From NCBI GenBank assembly GCA_013361935.1, contig JABFXC010000034.1, positions 1 to 64,000 of the forward strand: DNA of 64,000 nt, written 5' to 3'. Positions 17,795-31,177 of the stretch are shown here, piece by piece (position 1 is the stretch's first letter; each line of letters opens with the position of its first letter). The position numbers and the translations under genes were made by a program. Source of the stretch: Gemmatimonadaceae bacterium. GTDB taxonomy: Bacteria > Gemmatimonadota > Gemmatimonadetes > Gemmatimonadales > Gemmatimonadaceae. The notes under the pieces are model-generated. The model was not told where the DNA came from and ran no database searches. It was given only the letters and a program-made list of their open reading frames with translations.

Positions 17795-19407
17795 ACGTCG
17801 TCCAGATGTGCGGGTAGGACGAAGGGACCGAGATGCGGCCCTTCGTTGTGCAGCGACGCGCGCAGCGCCATCGCGAGCACGGCGCGGGTATCCTCGGGAT
17901 ACACGATCGCGTCGACGAAGCCGCGCGCGGCGGCGTAGCGGGCGTCGAGCTGGCGCTCGTAGTCGGCGCGCATCTCCTCCAGCTGCGACTGCAGCTCGGC
18001 GGTGATTGGCTTTCCCGATTTCTTCGCCTTCTCGATGGCGGGTCCGTGGACCGCCTGCACCGCGGATTCTCCTTCCATCACCGCCATGCGGCCCGTGGGC
18101 CAGCTGAAGATGAAGTCCGGGTCGAATCCCTGCGCGGCCATGGCATAATAGCCGGCGCCGGAGGCATGGTTGACGGTGAGCACGAGCTTCGGGACGCGCG
18201 CGGTCGCCATCGCCTCGACGAAGCGCGCGCCGGCGCGGATGATCCCTTCGTGCTCCGCGGCGGCGCCGACCATGAAGCCGGAGACGTCCTGCACGAAGAG
18301 GATCGGGATGCGCTGGCGATCGCAGCGGTCGATGAAGTAGGCGACCTTCTCGGCGCTCTCGGCGTAGACGATGCCGCCGAAGCGCGGCTGCTCTCCCGGG
18401 CGTCCCTTGATCAACCCGCGCGCGTTGGCGATGAGGCCGACCGGGATCCCGTCGATGCGCGCGTCGGCGCAGATCATCTCCTTCGCGAGATTCTCCTGGA
18501 ACTCGTCGAGCCTGCCGTCGTCGACGAGCGAGCGGAGGAGCGCGTGCGCGTCGTACGACATGCGATGATCGCCGGGGAGCAGATCGTAGAGCGCATCCGC
18601 GTCGGTCGACGGCTCCGCGGGCGATTCGTCGCCGCGGTCGAGCAGCGCGCGCCGAGGAAGACGCGCGACGCTCTCGCGCAGCTTGCGCAGGCAGTCGTCG
18701 TCGTCCTCGGCGATGTAGTGCGCGACGCCGCTGATCTCGGTATGCGTGACCGCGCCGCCCAGGGTCTCGCCGTCGATGGTCTGGCCGGTGGCGCCCTTCA
18801 CGAGGTTCGGGCCGCCGAGCCCCATGAACGAGGTGCCGCGCACCATGATGATCGTGTCGGAGAGCGCGGGCAGGTACGCGCCCCCGGCGATGCACGGCCC
18901 CATGACCGCGGCGAGCTGCGGGATCCGCAGGTAGCGCCGCATGATGGAGTTGTAGTAGAAGATCCGCGACGCACCGTACTGACCGGGAAAGACTCCGCCC
19001 TGATAGGGGAGGTTCACGCCGGAGGAGTCGACGAGATAGATGATCGGGATGCGGCAGCGCATCGCGATCTCCTGCGCGCGGAGGATCTTCGTGATCGTCT
19101 CCGGCCACCAGGAGCCCGCCTTCACGGTCGCGTCGTTGGCGACGACGACCACGTGACGACCGTCCACGAGTCCGACGCCGGTGACGACTCCCGCCGCGGG
19201 GGCCTGCCCGTCATAACGGTCCCAGGCGACGAGGAGCCCGACCTCGATGAAGCGGGCGCCGGTATCGCAGAGCTTCGCGATGCGCTCGCGCGCGGTGAGC
19301 TTTCCCTGCGAGTGCTGGCGCTCGATCTTGTCGGCGCCTCCGCCCTCGCGGAGGCGAGCCTCGAGCTCGCGGACCTCCCCCGCGAGCTGCCGCAGACGCG
19401 AGCTCAC
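17791..19407 (-). CDS. Acyl-CoA carboxylase carboxyltransferase (beta) subunit
   Basis: A 538-aa carboxyltransferase of the methylcrotonyl/geranyl/propionyl-CoA carboxylase beta family, which transfers CO2 from carboxybiotin to an acyl-CoA. Both crotonase-like halves are present: [38 protein letters not shown] and [12 protein letters not shown] in the first; [11 protein letters not shown] and [19 protein letters not shown] in the second. The pattern is closer to MccB/LiuB/AtuC than to PccB. No biotin carboxylase or biotin carrier gene is in the window, so the alpha subunit must be encoded elsewhere. It lies 1 nt after the B12-subunit gene and overlaps atuA. Confidence 0.92.
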   Translation of the reverse strand: MSSRLRQLAGEVRELEARLREGGGADKIERQHSQGKLTARERIAKLCDTGARFIEVGLLVAWDRYDGQAPAAGVVTGVGLVDGRHVVVVANDATVKAGSWWPETITKILRAQEIAMRCRIPIIYLVDSSGVNLPYQGGVFPGQYGASRIFYYNSIMRRYLRIPQLAAVMGPCIAGGAYLPALSDTIIMVRGTSFMGLGGPNLVKGATGQTIDGETLGGAVTHTEISGVAHYIAEDDDDCLRKLRESVARLPRRALLDRGDESPAEPSTDADALYDLLPGDHRMSYDAHALLRSLVDDGRLDEFQENLAKEMICADARIDGIPVGLIANARGLIKGRPGEQPRFGGIVYAESAEKVAYFIDRCDRQRIPILFVQDVSGFMVGAAAEHEGIIRAGARFVEAMATARVPKLVLTVNHASGAGYYAMAAQGFDPDFIFSWPTGRMAVMEGESAVQAVHGPAIEKAKKSGKPITAELQSQLEEMRADYERQLDARYAAARGFVDAIVYPEDTRAVLAMALRASLHNEGPHLGPFVLPAHLDDV

Positions 19408-19408
19408 G

Positions 19409-19822
19409 TCAGGCTTCCTGACGCTCGCGCTCGACGAACCACTCCTTGATGTAGTCGATCAGATCCGTCGTCGGCGTGCCGGGGCCGAAGAGCTTGCCGA
19501 CGCCGAGGCGCTGGAGCTCGTCGATGTCCTCCTTGGGGAGGATTCCGCCGCCGGTGAGGAGGATGTCGTCGCGGCCGTGCTCGCGGAGCAGCTCGAGGAC
19601 GCGGGGGAAGAGGGTCATGTGCGCCCCGCTGAGGATCGAGAGGCCGACCACGTCCACGTCCTCCTGGATCGCGGCGGTCGCGATCATCTCGGGCGTCTGG
19701 TGCAGCCCGGTATAGATCACCTCCATCCCCGCGTCGCGGAGCGCCGCGGCGACGACCTTCGCGCCGCGGTCATGGCCGTCGAGGCCGGGCTTGGCGATCA
19801 ATACCCGAATCGGTCGTGTCAC
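19409..19822 (-). CDS. B12-binding subunit of an acyl-CoA mutase
   Basis: A 137-aa free-standing cobalamin-binding domain equivalent to the C-terminal domain of methylmalonyl-CoA mutase. The base-off/His-on motif DGHDRG (His ligand to cobalt, about residue 17), [14 protein letters not shown] and [10 protein letters not shown] are intact. The start is a GTG at 19822. It pairs with the separate large mutase subunit encoded at 20683-22374; a methyltransferase gene lies between them. The message upstream carries CCTCC repeats rather than a Shine-Dalgarno sequence (see repeat entry). With its large subunit it carries out a 1,2-carbon-skeleton rearrangement. Confidence 0.92.
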   Translation of the reverse strand: MTRPIRVLIAKPGLDGHDRGAKVVAAALRDAGMEVIYTGLHQTPEMIATAAIQEDVDVVGLSILSGAHMTLFPRVLELLREHGRDDILLTGGGILPKEDIDELQRLGVGKLFGPGTPTTDLIDYIKEWFVERERQEA

Positions 19823-19828
19823 GTTTGC

Positions 19829-19857
19829 GGCAGGAGGCAGGAGGCTGGAGGCTGGGC
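19829..19857. repeat. Short 7-nt tandem repeat array (GCAGGAG / GCTGGAG)
   Basis: On the plus strand the array reads as two GCAGGAG-type units followed by GCTGGAG-type units. It fills most of the 54-nt gap between the methyltransferase and the B12-subunit gene. On the coding (minus) strand it gives repeated CCTCC, so it cannot serve as a Shine-Dalgarno site and could even resemble an anti-SD sequence. Confidence 0.6.
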
Positions 19858-19876
19858 GTCGAACGACGATATAAAG

Positions 19877-20682
19877 CTACCGACTGCCGCGGCGGCGCGG
19901 CAACGGCTCCTTGCGCGCGACGAGCAGCATCTCGCTCGAGCGGCGGCGGAGCGGCCGGTCGTCGAAGCCGTCGAACGCCTGCTCGACGACGAGGCCCGCG
20001 TCCGCGCACAGCTCCGCGAGCCGCGTCGGCGTGTAGAGGCGGATGCGGTGCTCGCGCTCGCCGGAGCGGCGCTTGCCGCGGAAGACGCTTCGAATGTGCA
20101 GCGTTCCGGAGAGCGGATCGAAGGTGCGTTCGTGCGCGACGATGGTCCCGTCGGCGGTCTGCCACCAGTCGCGGCCGAGGAACTTCGCCATGACGCCGTC
20201 GCGGCTTCCCCCGTGCCAGACGAGTACCCCGCCCGGCTTCAGCACCCGCGCGAACTCCTGGATGACGCGCGCGTCGTCGTTGGGATCGATGAAGAACCCG
20301 AACGAGGTGAAGAGGTTGAGCACGGCGTCGAAGCGCCGCGTCCACCGCGCGGGCAGGCGGCGCATGTCGCCGCGCGTGTAGCGCAGACGGGGCCCGGTGC
20401 CGCGCCGCTTCGCCCGCTCGAGCAGGTCGACCGAGTAATCGAGCCCGTCGACGTCGAAGCCGGCTTCGGCGAGGAGGTGGGCGTGCCGTCCCTGGCCGCA
20501 GGGGACGTCGAGCACGCGCGAGCCCGCGGGTAGTTCGAGCAGCTCGATGAGGCGGGCGACCTCGTGGCGGTCGCGCTCGAGGGTGAAGAGGGGCTCGTAC
20601 TCGAGGAGATACTGGTCGTCGAAGTACGATCCCCACCACTCGGTGGCTGGCCCCGCCTTGCGTCGCGTCGTCGTGCGTGCGC

Positions 20683-20686
<4 letters not shown>
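19877..20686 (-). CDS. Class I SAM-dependent methyltransferase, probable CTG start
   Basis: A methyltransferase of about 269 aa. Motif I is [20 protein letters not shown], followed by [27 protein letters not shown] and [11 protein letters not shown], the normal order for class I enzymes. No ATG, GTG or TTG exists in frame between the end of the mutase gene and motif I. A CTG at 20686 overlaps the mutase stop as CTGA, exactly where ATGA is found at other junctions here, so I propose CTG as the start. The substrate is unknown. Its position between the two mutase subunit genes suggests a linked role or a late insertion. Confidence 0.82.
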
Positions 20687-22374
<1,688 letters not shown>

Positions 22375-22417
22375 GCGCTCTCCTCGATGAAGCGAGTCAG
22401 GTGCTGATCTGCGAAAA

Positions 22418-23542
22418 TTAGCGGTCGGTCGTTCCCGCGACCACCGTGGCGGCGTTGGCGAGCAGCGTTTCGGCGACCGCGAAGGGACTCGTCGCTCCTG
22501 TCTCGAGCCCGGGAAGCGCGGCGTCGAGCGACCGCATCGTCGCCGCGTCTCCCCATAACCGACCGCGCAGCAATCGTTCCGCGACCTCGATCACGCGTTC
22601 GCGGAGGCGCCGCGCACGTCGCTCGCGAAGCTCGCCGCTCCGCTCGAGAAAGCGCATGTGCCGATCGACGGCGTCGAGCAGCTCGGCGATGCCTTCACCC
22701 TGCGCGGCGACGGTGCGCAGCACCGGGGGCGTCCATCGCGCGGCGTCATCGCTGCGCGCCGCCTCACGCGCGGCGCGCGCCGGGTTGAGCGCGCGCTTCT
22801 CCTCGGTGGTGGCGAGTGAGCGCAGGTCGACCCCATGATGCGCGGGAACATCGCGCATCGAGCTCCCGGCGCGGAGGCCGAGCATCAGCTCGAGCTCGTT
22901 GCGGAGACGGTCGGCGCCCGGGCGGTCGGCCTTGTTCACGACGTAGATGTCGGCGATCTCCATGAGGCCGGCCTTGAGCGTCTGGATCGAGTCGCCCGAT
23001 TCGGGCACCAGCACGACGATCGAGGTGTCCGCCGTGCGTGCGATGTCGAGCTCCGTCTGGCCGACGCCCACCGTCTCGATGAGGATCACGTCGATGCCGA
23101 AGGCGTCGAGGACGTCGGCGACCTCGCGGGTTGCCGAGGCGAGGCCGCCCAGCGACCCGCGCGTGGCCATCGACCGGATGAAGACGCCCGGGTCGAGCGC
23201 CACCGACTCCATGCGAATGCGGTCGCCGAGGAGCGCTCCGCCGGTGAAGGGCGAGGTCGGGTCCACGGCGACGACGCCGACGCGCTTCCCCGCCTCGCGG
23301 TAGGCGCTCGTCAGGCGCATCGTCAGCGTGCTCTTCCCCGCCCCCGGGGGGCCGGTGAGCCCCACGCGCCAGGCGCGGCCGAGCTTCGGGTGCAGCGTCG
23401 CGAGGATCGCCTCGAAGCCCGCGCGCCGGTTCTCGACGATGCTCACCACGCGGGCAAGCGCCGCCGGCTTGCCCGCGGCGAAATCGCCGAGCAGCCGCTC
23501 GTGCGCGGGGGTGAGGACCGCGGGCGAAACGGGAGACGTCAC
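22418..23542 (-). CDS. meaB: MeaB/ArgK-family G-protein chaperone of B12-dependent mutase
   Basis: A 374-aa SIMIBI GTPase that protects and reloads adenosylcobalamin-dependent mutases. Walker A is [14 protein letters not shown], followed by [22 protein letters not shown], the base-specificity NKAD in [11 protein letters not shown], and [13 protein letters not shown] (switch region). The C-terminal segment from about residue 300 is a helical dimerisation arm, longer than in some homologues. It sits directly upstream of the mutase subunits (43-nt gap), as expected for a partner, and overlaps the preceding CorC-like gene by 4 nt. Confidence 0.95.
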   Translation of the reverse strand: MTSPVSPAVLTPAHERLLGDFAAGKPAALARVVSIVENRRAGFEAILATLHPKLGRAWRVGLTGPPGAGKSTLTMRLTSAYREAGKRVGVVAVDPTSPFTGGALLGDRIRMESVALDPGVFIRSMATRGSLGGLASATREVADVLDAFGIDVILIETVGVGQTELDIARTADTSIVVLVPESGDSIQTLKAGLMEIADIYVVNKADRPGADRLRNELELMLGLRAGSSMRDVPAHHGVDLRSLATTEEKRALNPARAAREAARSDDAARWTPPVLRTVAAQGEGIAELLDAVDRHMRFLERSGELRERRARRLRERVIEVAERLLRGRLWGDAATMRSLDAALPGLETGATSPFAVAETLLANAATVVAGTTDR

Positions 23543-24531
23543 GAAGTCATGGCGGTGCGGGTGGCGGGGCCGGCGTCGTCGTGCTCGTCCCGGATGTCGC
23601 CGACGAGCTCCTCGAGCAGATCCTCGAGGGTCACGATGCCGGCGGTGCGGCCGTCGGCTTCCCGCACGACGGCGAGATGCGCGCTCGCCCGGAGCATCCG
23701 GTAGAGCAGCTCGTCGCAGCGTCTGTCGGCGGTGGCGTCGGGGACGGGGCGCAGCGCGGGGCGCTCGCCGTCCGCTCGCAGGATGTCGAAGGCGTGCACC
23801 ATCCCGACGATCTCATCGAGCGACGAGTTCCTCGTGATCGGAACGCGGCTGTACTCGGAGTCGGCGATCCGCCGCGCGAGCTCGGGCGGCGTCAGCGACT
23901 CGTCGAGCGCGAAGATCTGCGCGCGCGGCGTCATGACGTCGCGCAGCGTCTTCTCCCCGAAGCGGACGACGCCGGTGATGATCGCGATCTCGTCGCGCGC
24001 GCCGACGCCCTCGAGCTCGCCCTCGCGCAGCAGATCCTCGATCCCGTCGCGGGCGTCGTGCGTCTCGTCGACCGCGCGCTTGTCGCGCGCGGCGAAGCGC
24101 TCGACCCAGCGGCTGAGCGCGATGAGTGGCCAGAGCGCGATCTCGAGCACGCGCAGCGGAGGCAGGAGCACGGGGACGAGCCGCGCCGGCCAGCGCCGCG
24201 CGACGGCGCGCGGAATGATCTTCCCGACGATGAGCAGGAAGAGCGCGGCGACGATCAGATAGATCGCCGTCGCCGTGCCGCGCGGTGCCCACGCGGTGAC
24301 GATCGCTCCGGCGAGCACGGTGAGCAGTGCGCTCGCCGCCGCGGCGGCGAGGATCAGCCGCGTGGGCCGCTCGAGATACTGCTCGGCGACGTCGAAGCCC
24401 GCCGGCCGGTGCTCGATCCAGTGGCGCAGCCAGATGCGGCTCGCCGAGCGCACCGCGATCGACGCGGCGGTGAGCCACGCGACGACGACGGCCGTGACGA
24501 CGAGGACGAGTCCCGCGGAGGGCGTCGTCAT
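23539..24531 (-). CDS. CBS-pair membrane protein, CorC/HlyC-like (short)
   Basis: A 330-aa protein. The start at 24531 overlaps the previous stop (ATGA). N-terminal hydrophobic segments (about 5-25, 65-85 and 90-110) precede a cytoplasmic CBS-domain pair (FGEKTLRDVMTPRAQIFAL; GRTAGIVTLEDLLEELVGDI). Unlike its upstream paralogue, it stops after the second CBS motif and lacks the C-terminal CorC/HlyC domain. Proteins of this family have been linked to Mg2+/Co2+ handling. A tandem full-length/truncated pair suggests a heteromeric complex, which is inference. Confidence 0.88.
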   Translation of the reverse strand: MTTPSAGLVLVVTAVVVAWLTAASIAVRSASRIWLRHWIEHRPAGFDVAEQYLERPTRLILAAAAASALLTVLAGAIVTAWAPRGTATAIYLIVAALFLLIVGKIIPRAVARRWPARLVPVLLPPLRVLEIALWPLIALSRWVERFAARDKRAVDETHDARDGIEDLLREGELEGVGARDEIAIITGVVRFGEKTLRDVMTPRAQIFALDESLTPPELARRIADSEYSRVPITRNSSLDEIVGMVHAFDILRADGERPALRPVPDATADRRCDELLYRMLRASAHLAVVREADGRTAGIVTLEDLLEELVGDIRDEHDDAGPATRTAMTS

Positions 24532-25778
24532 TCGCCGGCGACCTCCCGCGTCGGCGCGGAGATCCGCGGCGGCGCCGACATGCGCTCGAAGTAGACGCGC
24601 ACGATCCGCCGCCTGACGACGCGCTCGACGACGACCTTGAAGCCGTCCATCAGGAAGGTCTCGCCGGAGCGCGGCACGCGCCCGAGCCGCGCGTAGACCA
24701 GCCCGCCGACCGTCGTCACGTCGTCCTCGCGGAACTCGTGACGCGTCGCCTCCGAGAGCTCGTCGAGCGTCAGGCGGCCCGATGCCCAGAAGCGATCGTT
24801 GCCTTCGCGCTCGAGCTCCGCGTCCTCCTCGTCGTGCTCGTCGCGGATCTCGCCGACGATCTCCTCGAGGATGTCCTCGATCGTGACGATGCCCGCGGTG
24901 CCTCCGTACTCGTCGGTCACGATCGCGATGTGCGTCCCGCTCGACTTGAAGTCGCGCAGCTGGGCGTCGAGCGTCTTCGTCGCGGGGATGAAGTGCGCGG
25001 GGCGGACGCGTGTCGCCCAGCCGTCCGCGGGCTCCTCGTCGGCGACGATCGCCGGAAGGAGATCCTTCGCGTAGAGGATCCCGGCGATCTCGTCGATCGC
25101 CTGGGTGAACACCGGCATGCGTGCGTGCCCGGTGCTCCGCAGCCGGTCGACCACCTCCGACCACGGCGTGTCGCGCTCGATCGCGACGACCTCGACGCGC
25201 GGCACCATCACCTCGCGCACCTCGGTCTCGCGCAGGGTGAACACGCCGTCGAGCAGCACGCGCTCGTCGCGCGTCACCTCCGCGTCGGCGGCGACGACCT
25301 CGCGGAACTGCTCCGCGGTGGCGGCGGTATCGTCCTCGCTCGCGACTCGCGGGGGAAGGATGCGGTCGAGCGCGGACTCGAGCCACCCGCCGAACGCGGC
25401 GGCCGGCGCGACGGGAAAGCGGAGCAGTCGCTCCACCGGCTTCAGCGCGCGCAGCGCTTTCCCCCCCACCGCGTCGCCGATGGAGCGGGCGATGCACTCC
25501 ACGAGCACCACGACGAGCACGGACAGCGCCAGTCCCGCTCCGACCCGGCTACCGTGGCTTGCCAGCCCGTGCACGGTCATCCAGATCGCGGCGCCCGCCA
25601 GGAGCAGGGAGACGAGCCGCGCAAGGGAAAAGGAGCGATGGACCTGGTCGCGCTCGACGCGCGCGGACGGGGGCTCTTCGAGGTCGCTGGTCGAGTCGGT
25701 GATGAGCGCCGCGTCGGCGGCGGCGAGCAGGGCTGCCGCGGCGGTGGCCAGCGTGAGCAGGAGGATTCCGCCGATCAT
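24528..25778 (-). CDS. Hemolysin/CorC family protein with CBS pair and CorC_HlyC domain
   Basis: A 416-aa membrane protein. I chose the ATG at 25778, which overlaps the ybeY stop (ATGA); a longer in-frame start at 25829 would add a poorly hydrophobic tail inside ybeY. Order: hydrophobic N-terminal region (MIGGILLLTLATAAAALLAA, then about 60-105), CBS pair (VREVMVPRVEVVAIERDTPW; YGGTAGIVTIEDILEEIVGE) and a C-terminal CorC_HlyC domain (about 335-405, FLMDGFKVVVERVV). Likely function: divalent cation (Mg/Co) transport or its regulation at the inner membrane. In many bacteria corC neighbours ybeY and phoH, as here. Confidence 0.9.
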   Translation of the reverse strand: MIGGILLLTLATAAAALLAAADAALITDSTSDLEEPPSARVERDQVHRSFSLARLVSLLLAGAAIWMTVHGLASHGSRVGAGLALSVLVVVLVECIARSIGDAVGGKALRALKPVERLLRFPVAPAAAFGGWLESALDRILPPRVASEDDTAATAEQFREVVAADAEVTRDERVLLDGVFTLRETEVREVMVPRVEVVAIERDTPWSEVVDRLRSTGHARMPVFTQAIDEIAGILYAKDLLPAIVADEEPADGWATRVRPAHFIPATKTLDAQLRDFKSSGTHIAIVTDEYGGTAGIVTIEDILEEIVGEIRDEHDEEDAELEREGNDRFWASGRLTLDELSEATRHEFREDDVTTVGGLVYARLGRVPRSGETFLMDGFKVVVERVVRRRIVRVYFERMSAPPRISAPTREVAGE

Positions 25779-26221
25779 GCGCGCCACGCGCCCTGGTGGC
25801 GGCGGAGCAGCGCTTCCTGGCGACGCCACATCGGCGACGTGGTGCGCGCTTCACCTTCGGGGTGATCGTGGCCGAGCACGTGGAGGACGGCGTGCACGAC
25901 GAGCCGGGCGATCTCCTCGCGGACGCCCGCGCCGTGCCGCCGCGCGTTCGTGCGCGCGACCTCCGGGGCGATGTAGATGTCGCCGCCCCGCGGCCCGCCG
26001 GCCACCGCGGCGATCGGGAAGGAGATCACGTCGGTCGGCCCGCGGTGGCCGAGGTGGCGCGCGTTGATGCGCGCGATCGCGGCGGCCGGGACGAACGCGA
26101 TGGAAAGCGTCGCATCACGAACGCCCTCCGCGCGCAGCGCCGCCCGCGCGAGCTCGGCGACGCGCTCGCGCGAGAGCGGCACGCGCACTCCGTCCGCCGC
26201 GACCTCAACGTCGAGGCTCAT
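25775..26221 (-). CDS. ybeY: Endoribonuclease YbeY (rRNA maturation factor)
   Basis: A 148-aa UPF0054 metalloprotein. The metal-binding signature HAVLHVLGHDHPEGEA (three His) is intact, preceded by ATSI-type HLGHRGPTDVISFPI. It acts in 16S rRNA 3'-end maturation and 70S quality control in the cytoplasm. Its start overlaps the end of the 7TM-HD gene by 17 nt and its stop overlaps the CorC gene by 4 nt, within the conserved phoH-(HD)-ybeY-corC order. Confidence 0.96.
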   Translation of the reverse strand: MSLDVEVAADGVRVPLSRERVAELARAALRAEGVRDATLSIAFVPAAAIARINARHLGHRGPTDVISFPIAAVAGGPRGGDIYIAPEVARTNARRHGAGVREEIARLVVHAVLHVLGHDHPEGEARTTSPMWRRQEALLRRHQGAWRA

Positions 26222-28412
26222 ACGCGTTGAATTCGGCCGTCACGCCGCCGCTCGACGCCGGATAGTCGGTGCGGTGGTGGTGCTGGCCGATGAGCGAGCG
26301 CGCGAACTGCTCCTTCACCAGCTCGATCTGCCGGAGCGTCAGCGGCGCGTTGCGAAGCTGGCCTCCGTCGATGCGCTGCCTGACGATGTGGTCGATGACG
26401 CCGCGGAGCTTCTCCGGCGTAGGGTCGGCGATGACGCGCGTCGACGCCTCGACGCCGTCGGCGAGCATGACGATCGCCGTCTCGGCGCTCTGCGGCGTCG
26501 GGCCGGGATAGGTGAACTCCGCCGGGTTCACCGAGCCGGGGTCGCGCTCCTTCGCCTTCTCCAGGAAGTAGGCGATGGAGCCCGTGCCGTGGTGCTCGGT
26601 GATGAAGGAGCGGAGCGCCTGCGGGAGCTTCTCCTTGTCGGCGAGCTCGAGCCCCGCGTCGATGTGATTGCGGATGATGCCGGCGCTCGTCTGCGGCTTC
26701 AGCTTCTCGTGCGGGTTCTTGCCCTGCTGGTTCTCGATGAAGTACTGGGGCTTCTTGAGCTTGCCGATGTCGTGGTAGTACGCGCCGACGCGGGCGAGCA
26801 GCCCGTTCGCGCCGATCGCGTTCGCCGCGGCCTCCGCGAGGTCGGCGATGCGCATGGTGTGCGAGTACGTTCCCGGCGCCTCGAGGCTGAGCCGGCGCAT
26901 CAGCGGACGGTTGAGATCCGACCACTCCAGCAGCCGCAGGTACGTGTCGATCCCGGTGAAGTCTTCGGCCAGCGGCAGGAGCGCCATCGCCAGGGGAACG
27001 CAGATGAGCGCGTTGAGCGCGCCCCACCCGGCGCTCTTCAGGATCTCGATGCCCGTCCAGTCGAGCATCAACCCGAGCGCGACGGCGATGCAGAGATAGG
27101 ACGCCGAGATCGTGACGATGGGCGCGAGCGCCTCGTTGCGGCGGTGCAGCGCGCGCACGCTGAACGCCGCCGCGGCGCCGGCGACGACGCCTATGAAGAG
27201 AGCGTTCGTCCCGCGGAACGGCGCCTGGCTGCCGACGAGCACCGCCAGCACCGTCGACGCGATCATCGCGATCCGCGAGTCGAAGATCACCGCGAGCAGC
27301 ACCGACGCGAGGGCGATCGGCACCAGCTCCGCGCGGAGATACGCGCCGCGGCTCACCACCGAGGCGCCGGTGAGCACCACGAGAAAGACGACCGCGACGA
27401 GGATCAGCGCGCGGATGCTGCGATAGAGCTGCGGGCGGTAGAGCATCAGCGTCAGCCCGACGACGATCAGCAGCATGAAGTTGAAGAGCATCGATCCGAC
27501 GACGCGGCCGATCGCGTTCTCCCCGCCGCGGTGCTCCTGGAGCGCGAGCTGGAGCCCGCGCAGCTTCTCGTACTCGGCGCGGCCGACGACCTCGTGCGCG
27601 CCGACGATCTTCTCGCCCTCGCGCACCGAATAGCGCTCGGCGGGGACGGAGGCGCGCAGGTCCGCCTGTGCCTTCGCGGTCGCCGCGCGATCGAGGGCGA
27701 GCGTCGGATGGAAGAAGGTGCCGAGCAGCTTCGTGTAGACCGCGTCGCCGACCGCCGAACGCGGGTCGGGGTGGAGGAGCCGTGCGCGCGATACGAAGAT
27801 CGAGAAGGTCGCGATGCTGTCCGGGGCCGCGCGTTGCTCCTCCTCGCCGCGCCGGATGATGACCTCGCCGCGAATCGTGTCGAGCGCGCCGCTCGGGACC
27901 ACGCCGCGCGAGAGCCAGCGCGAGAAGTCGCGCTCGAGCGCCGATCGCATCGCCGCGCGTCTCGACGGCTGCGCGAGGTAGCTCGCTTCCTGCGGGGTGA
28001 GCACGACCCCCGACTCGCGCGCGACTCGCTGCACCAGGGCGCTGTTCGCGGAGGGCAGGCTGTCGATCCCCTTCATGAGGAGCGCGAGCTGGCGGTTCGC
28101 GGAATCCAGTGCCGCGGGCACGTACACGAGCACCGGCTCGGCGGTCTTCGCCAGCTCATCCCGCTCGCGCCGCAGCGCGTCGCGGTCCTTGTTCACCGCG
28201 AACGCGAATGGCGCGATGACGTTCTCGGACGCGACGGAGCCGACCTCGTAGAGCGGGACCTCCGACGCCGGCGCGGACGGGAACAGGAAATACGTGACGA
28301 CGGCGAGCGCCGCGGCGAGCGCGATGCGCGTGCCGTGGTAGCGGAGCGGCGACACCGATTGGCCGTCGCCGCCCGCACCCGCCATCCCCTCGAGTTGCCG
28401 CCAGAGGTGCAT
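26205..28412 (-). CDS. 7TM-HD family cyclic-di-AMP phosphodiesterase-like protein (PgpH type)
   Basis: A 735-aa protein. The start at 28412 lies 8 nt after phoH; the open frame upstream is a phoH shadow. Order: an N-terminal membrane anchor (about 30-47), a 7TMR-HDED extracellular domain (about 50-310) with VLVYVPAALDSANRQLALL, a seven-helix membrane region (about 315-500), and a cytoplasmic HD domain with YYHDIGKLKKPQYF, EHHGTGSIAYFLEKA and IVMLADGVEA. Listeria PgpH of the same design degrades c-di-AMP; activity here is inferred. The position between phoH and ybeY is conserved in many phyla. Confidence 0.93.
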   Translation of the reverse strand: MHLWRQLEGMAGAGGDGQSVSPLRYHGTRIALAAALAVVTYFLFPSAPASEVPLYEVGSVASENVIAPFAFAVNKDRDALRRERDELAKTAEPVLVYVPAALDSANRQLALLMKGIDSLPSANSALVQRVARESGVVLTPQEASYLAQPSRRAAMRSALERDFSRWLSRGVVPSGALDTIRGEVIIRRGEEEQRAAPDSIATFSIFVSRARLLHPDPRSAVGDAVYTKLLGTFFHPTLALDRAATAKAQADLRASVPAERYSVREGEKIVGAHEVVGRAEYEKLRGLQLALQEHRGGENAIGRVVGSMLFNFMLLIVVGLTLMLYRPQLYRSIRALILVAVVFLVVLTGASVVSRGAYLRAELVPIALASVLLAVIFDSRIAMIASTVLAVLVGSQAPFRGTNALFIGVVAGAAAAFSVRALHRRNEALAPIVTISASYLCIAVALGLMLDWTGIEILKSAGWGALNALICVPLAMALLPLAEDFTGIDTYLRLLEWSDLNRPLMRRLSLEAPGTYSHTMRIADLAEAAANAIGANGLLARVGAYYHDIGKLKKPQYFIENQQGKNPHEKLKPQTSAGIIRNHIDAGLELADKEKLPQALRSFITEHHGTGSIAYFLEKAKERDPGSVNPAEFTYPGPTPQSAETAIVMLADGVEASTRVIADPTPEKLRGVIDHIVRQRIDGGQLRNAPLTLRQIELVKEQFARSLIGQHHHRTDYPASSGGVTAEFNAYEPRR

Positions 28413-28420
28413 GCGCTCGC

Positions 28421-29364
28421 TCAGGAGTCCTCGGCGTACGCCTTGATGATCTCGCGCACGAGCCGATGCCGAACGACGTCGGCCTCGGTGAAGTAATGAA
28501 ACGCGATTCCCTCGATTCCCGGAAGGATCCGCTCCACCTGGAGCAGCCCGCTCTCCTCGCGCTTCGGCAGGTCGATCTGCGTCCGGTCGCCGGTGATGAC
28601 GATCTTCGAGTTCACCCCGAGCCGGGTGAGGAACATCTTCATCTGCAGGTTCGTCGCGTTCTGCGCCTCGTCGAGGATGACGAACGCGTCGCCTAACGTG
28701 CGGCCGCGCATGAACGCCAGCGGCGCGATCTCGATTATGCGCGTCTCCAGCGCGCGGGCGACGCGCTCGGGCGGCATCATGTCGTCGAGCGCGTCGTAGA
28801 GCGGGCGGAGGTACGGGTCGACCTTGGCCTGCATGTCCCCGGGGAGGAAGCCGAGGCTCTCGCCCGCCTCGACGGCCGGTCGGGCGAGCACGATCCGGCG
28901 CACGCGCTTGCGGGCCAGCGCGTCGACCGCGGCGGCGACCGCGAGGTAGGTCTTTCCCGTTCCCGCGGGGCCGATGCCGACGACGATGTCGTGCTCGGCG
29001 ATCTTCGCCATGTACTCCGCCTGCCCGCTCGTCTTGGGCTGGATGATGCGCCGAACGCCCGGGAGCGCGATGCGCGTGCCGTCGCCGTTTCCCGCGCCGT
29101 CCGGCGGCACCTCGTCGCCCATGCGCATGACGTCGTCGGGGTCGAGATCGCCGCGCTGCCGCGCCGTGTCGACCATGCGCTGCGCGATCGGCACCGCCTT
29201 CGCGACCGCTTCCGGCGTCCCCTGGAGCGTCATCGTGTCGCCGCGCAGCGACACCTTCACCCCCGCGACTCGCGCGAGCTCGACGAGGTTCGAATCGTTC
29301 ACCCCGGCGAGGATGAGCATGTCCGCTCCCTCGACGGGAAGGCGGCGCGTCTCCGTGCCGTCGC

Positions 29365-29368
<4 letters not shown>
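28421..29368 (-). CDS. phoH: PhoH family ATPase
   Basis: A 315-aa protein with an N-terminal KH-like segment (about 15-85, LAGVNDSNLVELARVAGVKV) and the PhoH P-loop domain: Walker A GIGPAGTGKTYLAVAAA, Walker B AFVILDEAQNATNLQMKMF and VITGDRTQIDLP. It is typical PhoH/YbeZ length. YbeZ interacts with YbeY in several bacteria and is thought to help in rRNA processing as an RNA-dependent ATPase. Its start overlaps the aspS stop by 4 nt. Confidence 0.95.
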
Positions 29369-31158
<1,790 letters not shown>

Positions 31159-31177
31159 CAGCGTTCCTGTGATGTGA

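Noticed and set aside
25977..28496. An 839-codon plus-strand open frame opposite the 7TM-HD gene
   Set aside because: Composition is that of a shadow (strings of Arg, Asp, His), and the opposite strand encodes clearly conserved YbeY and 7TM-HD proteins.
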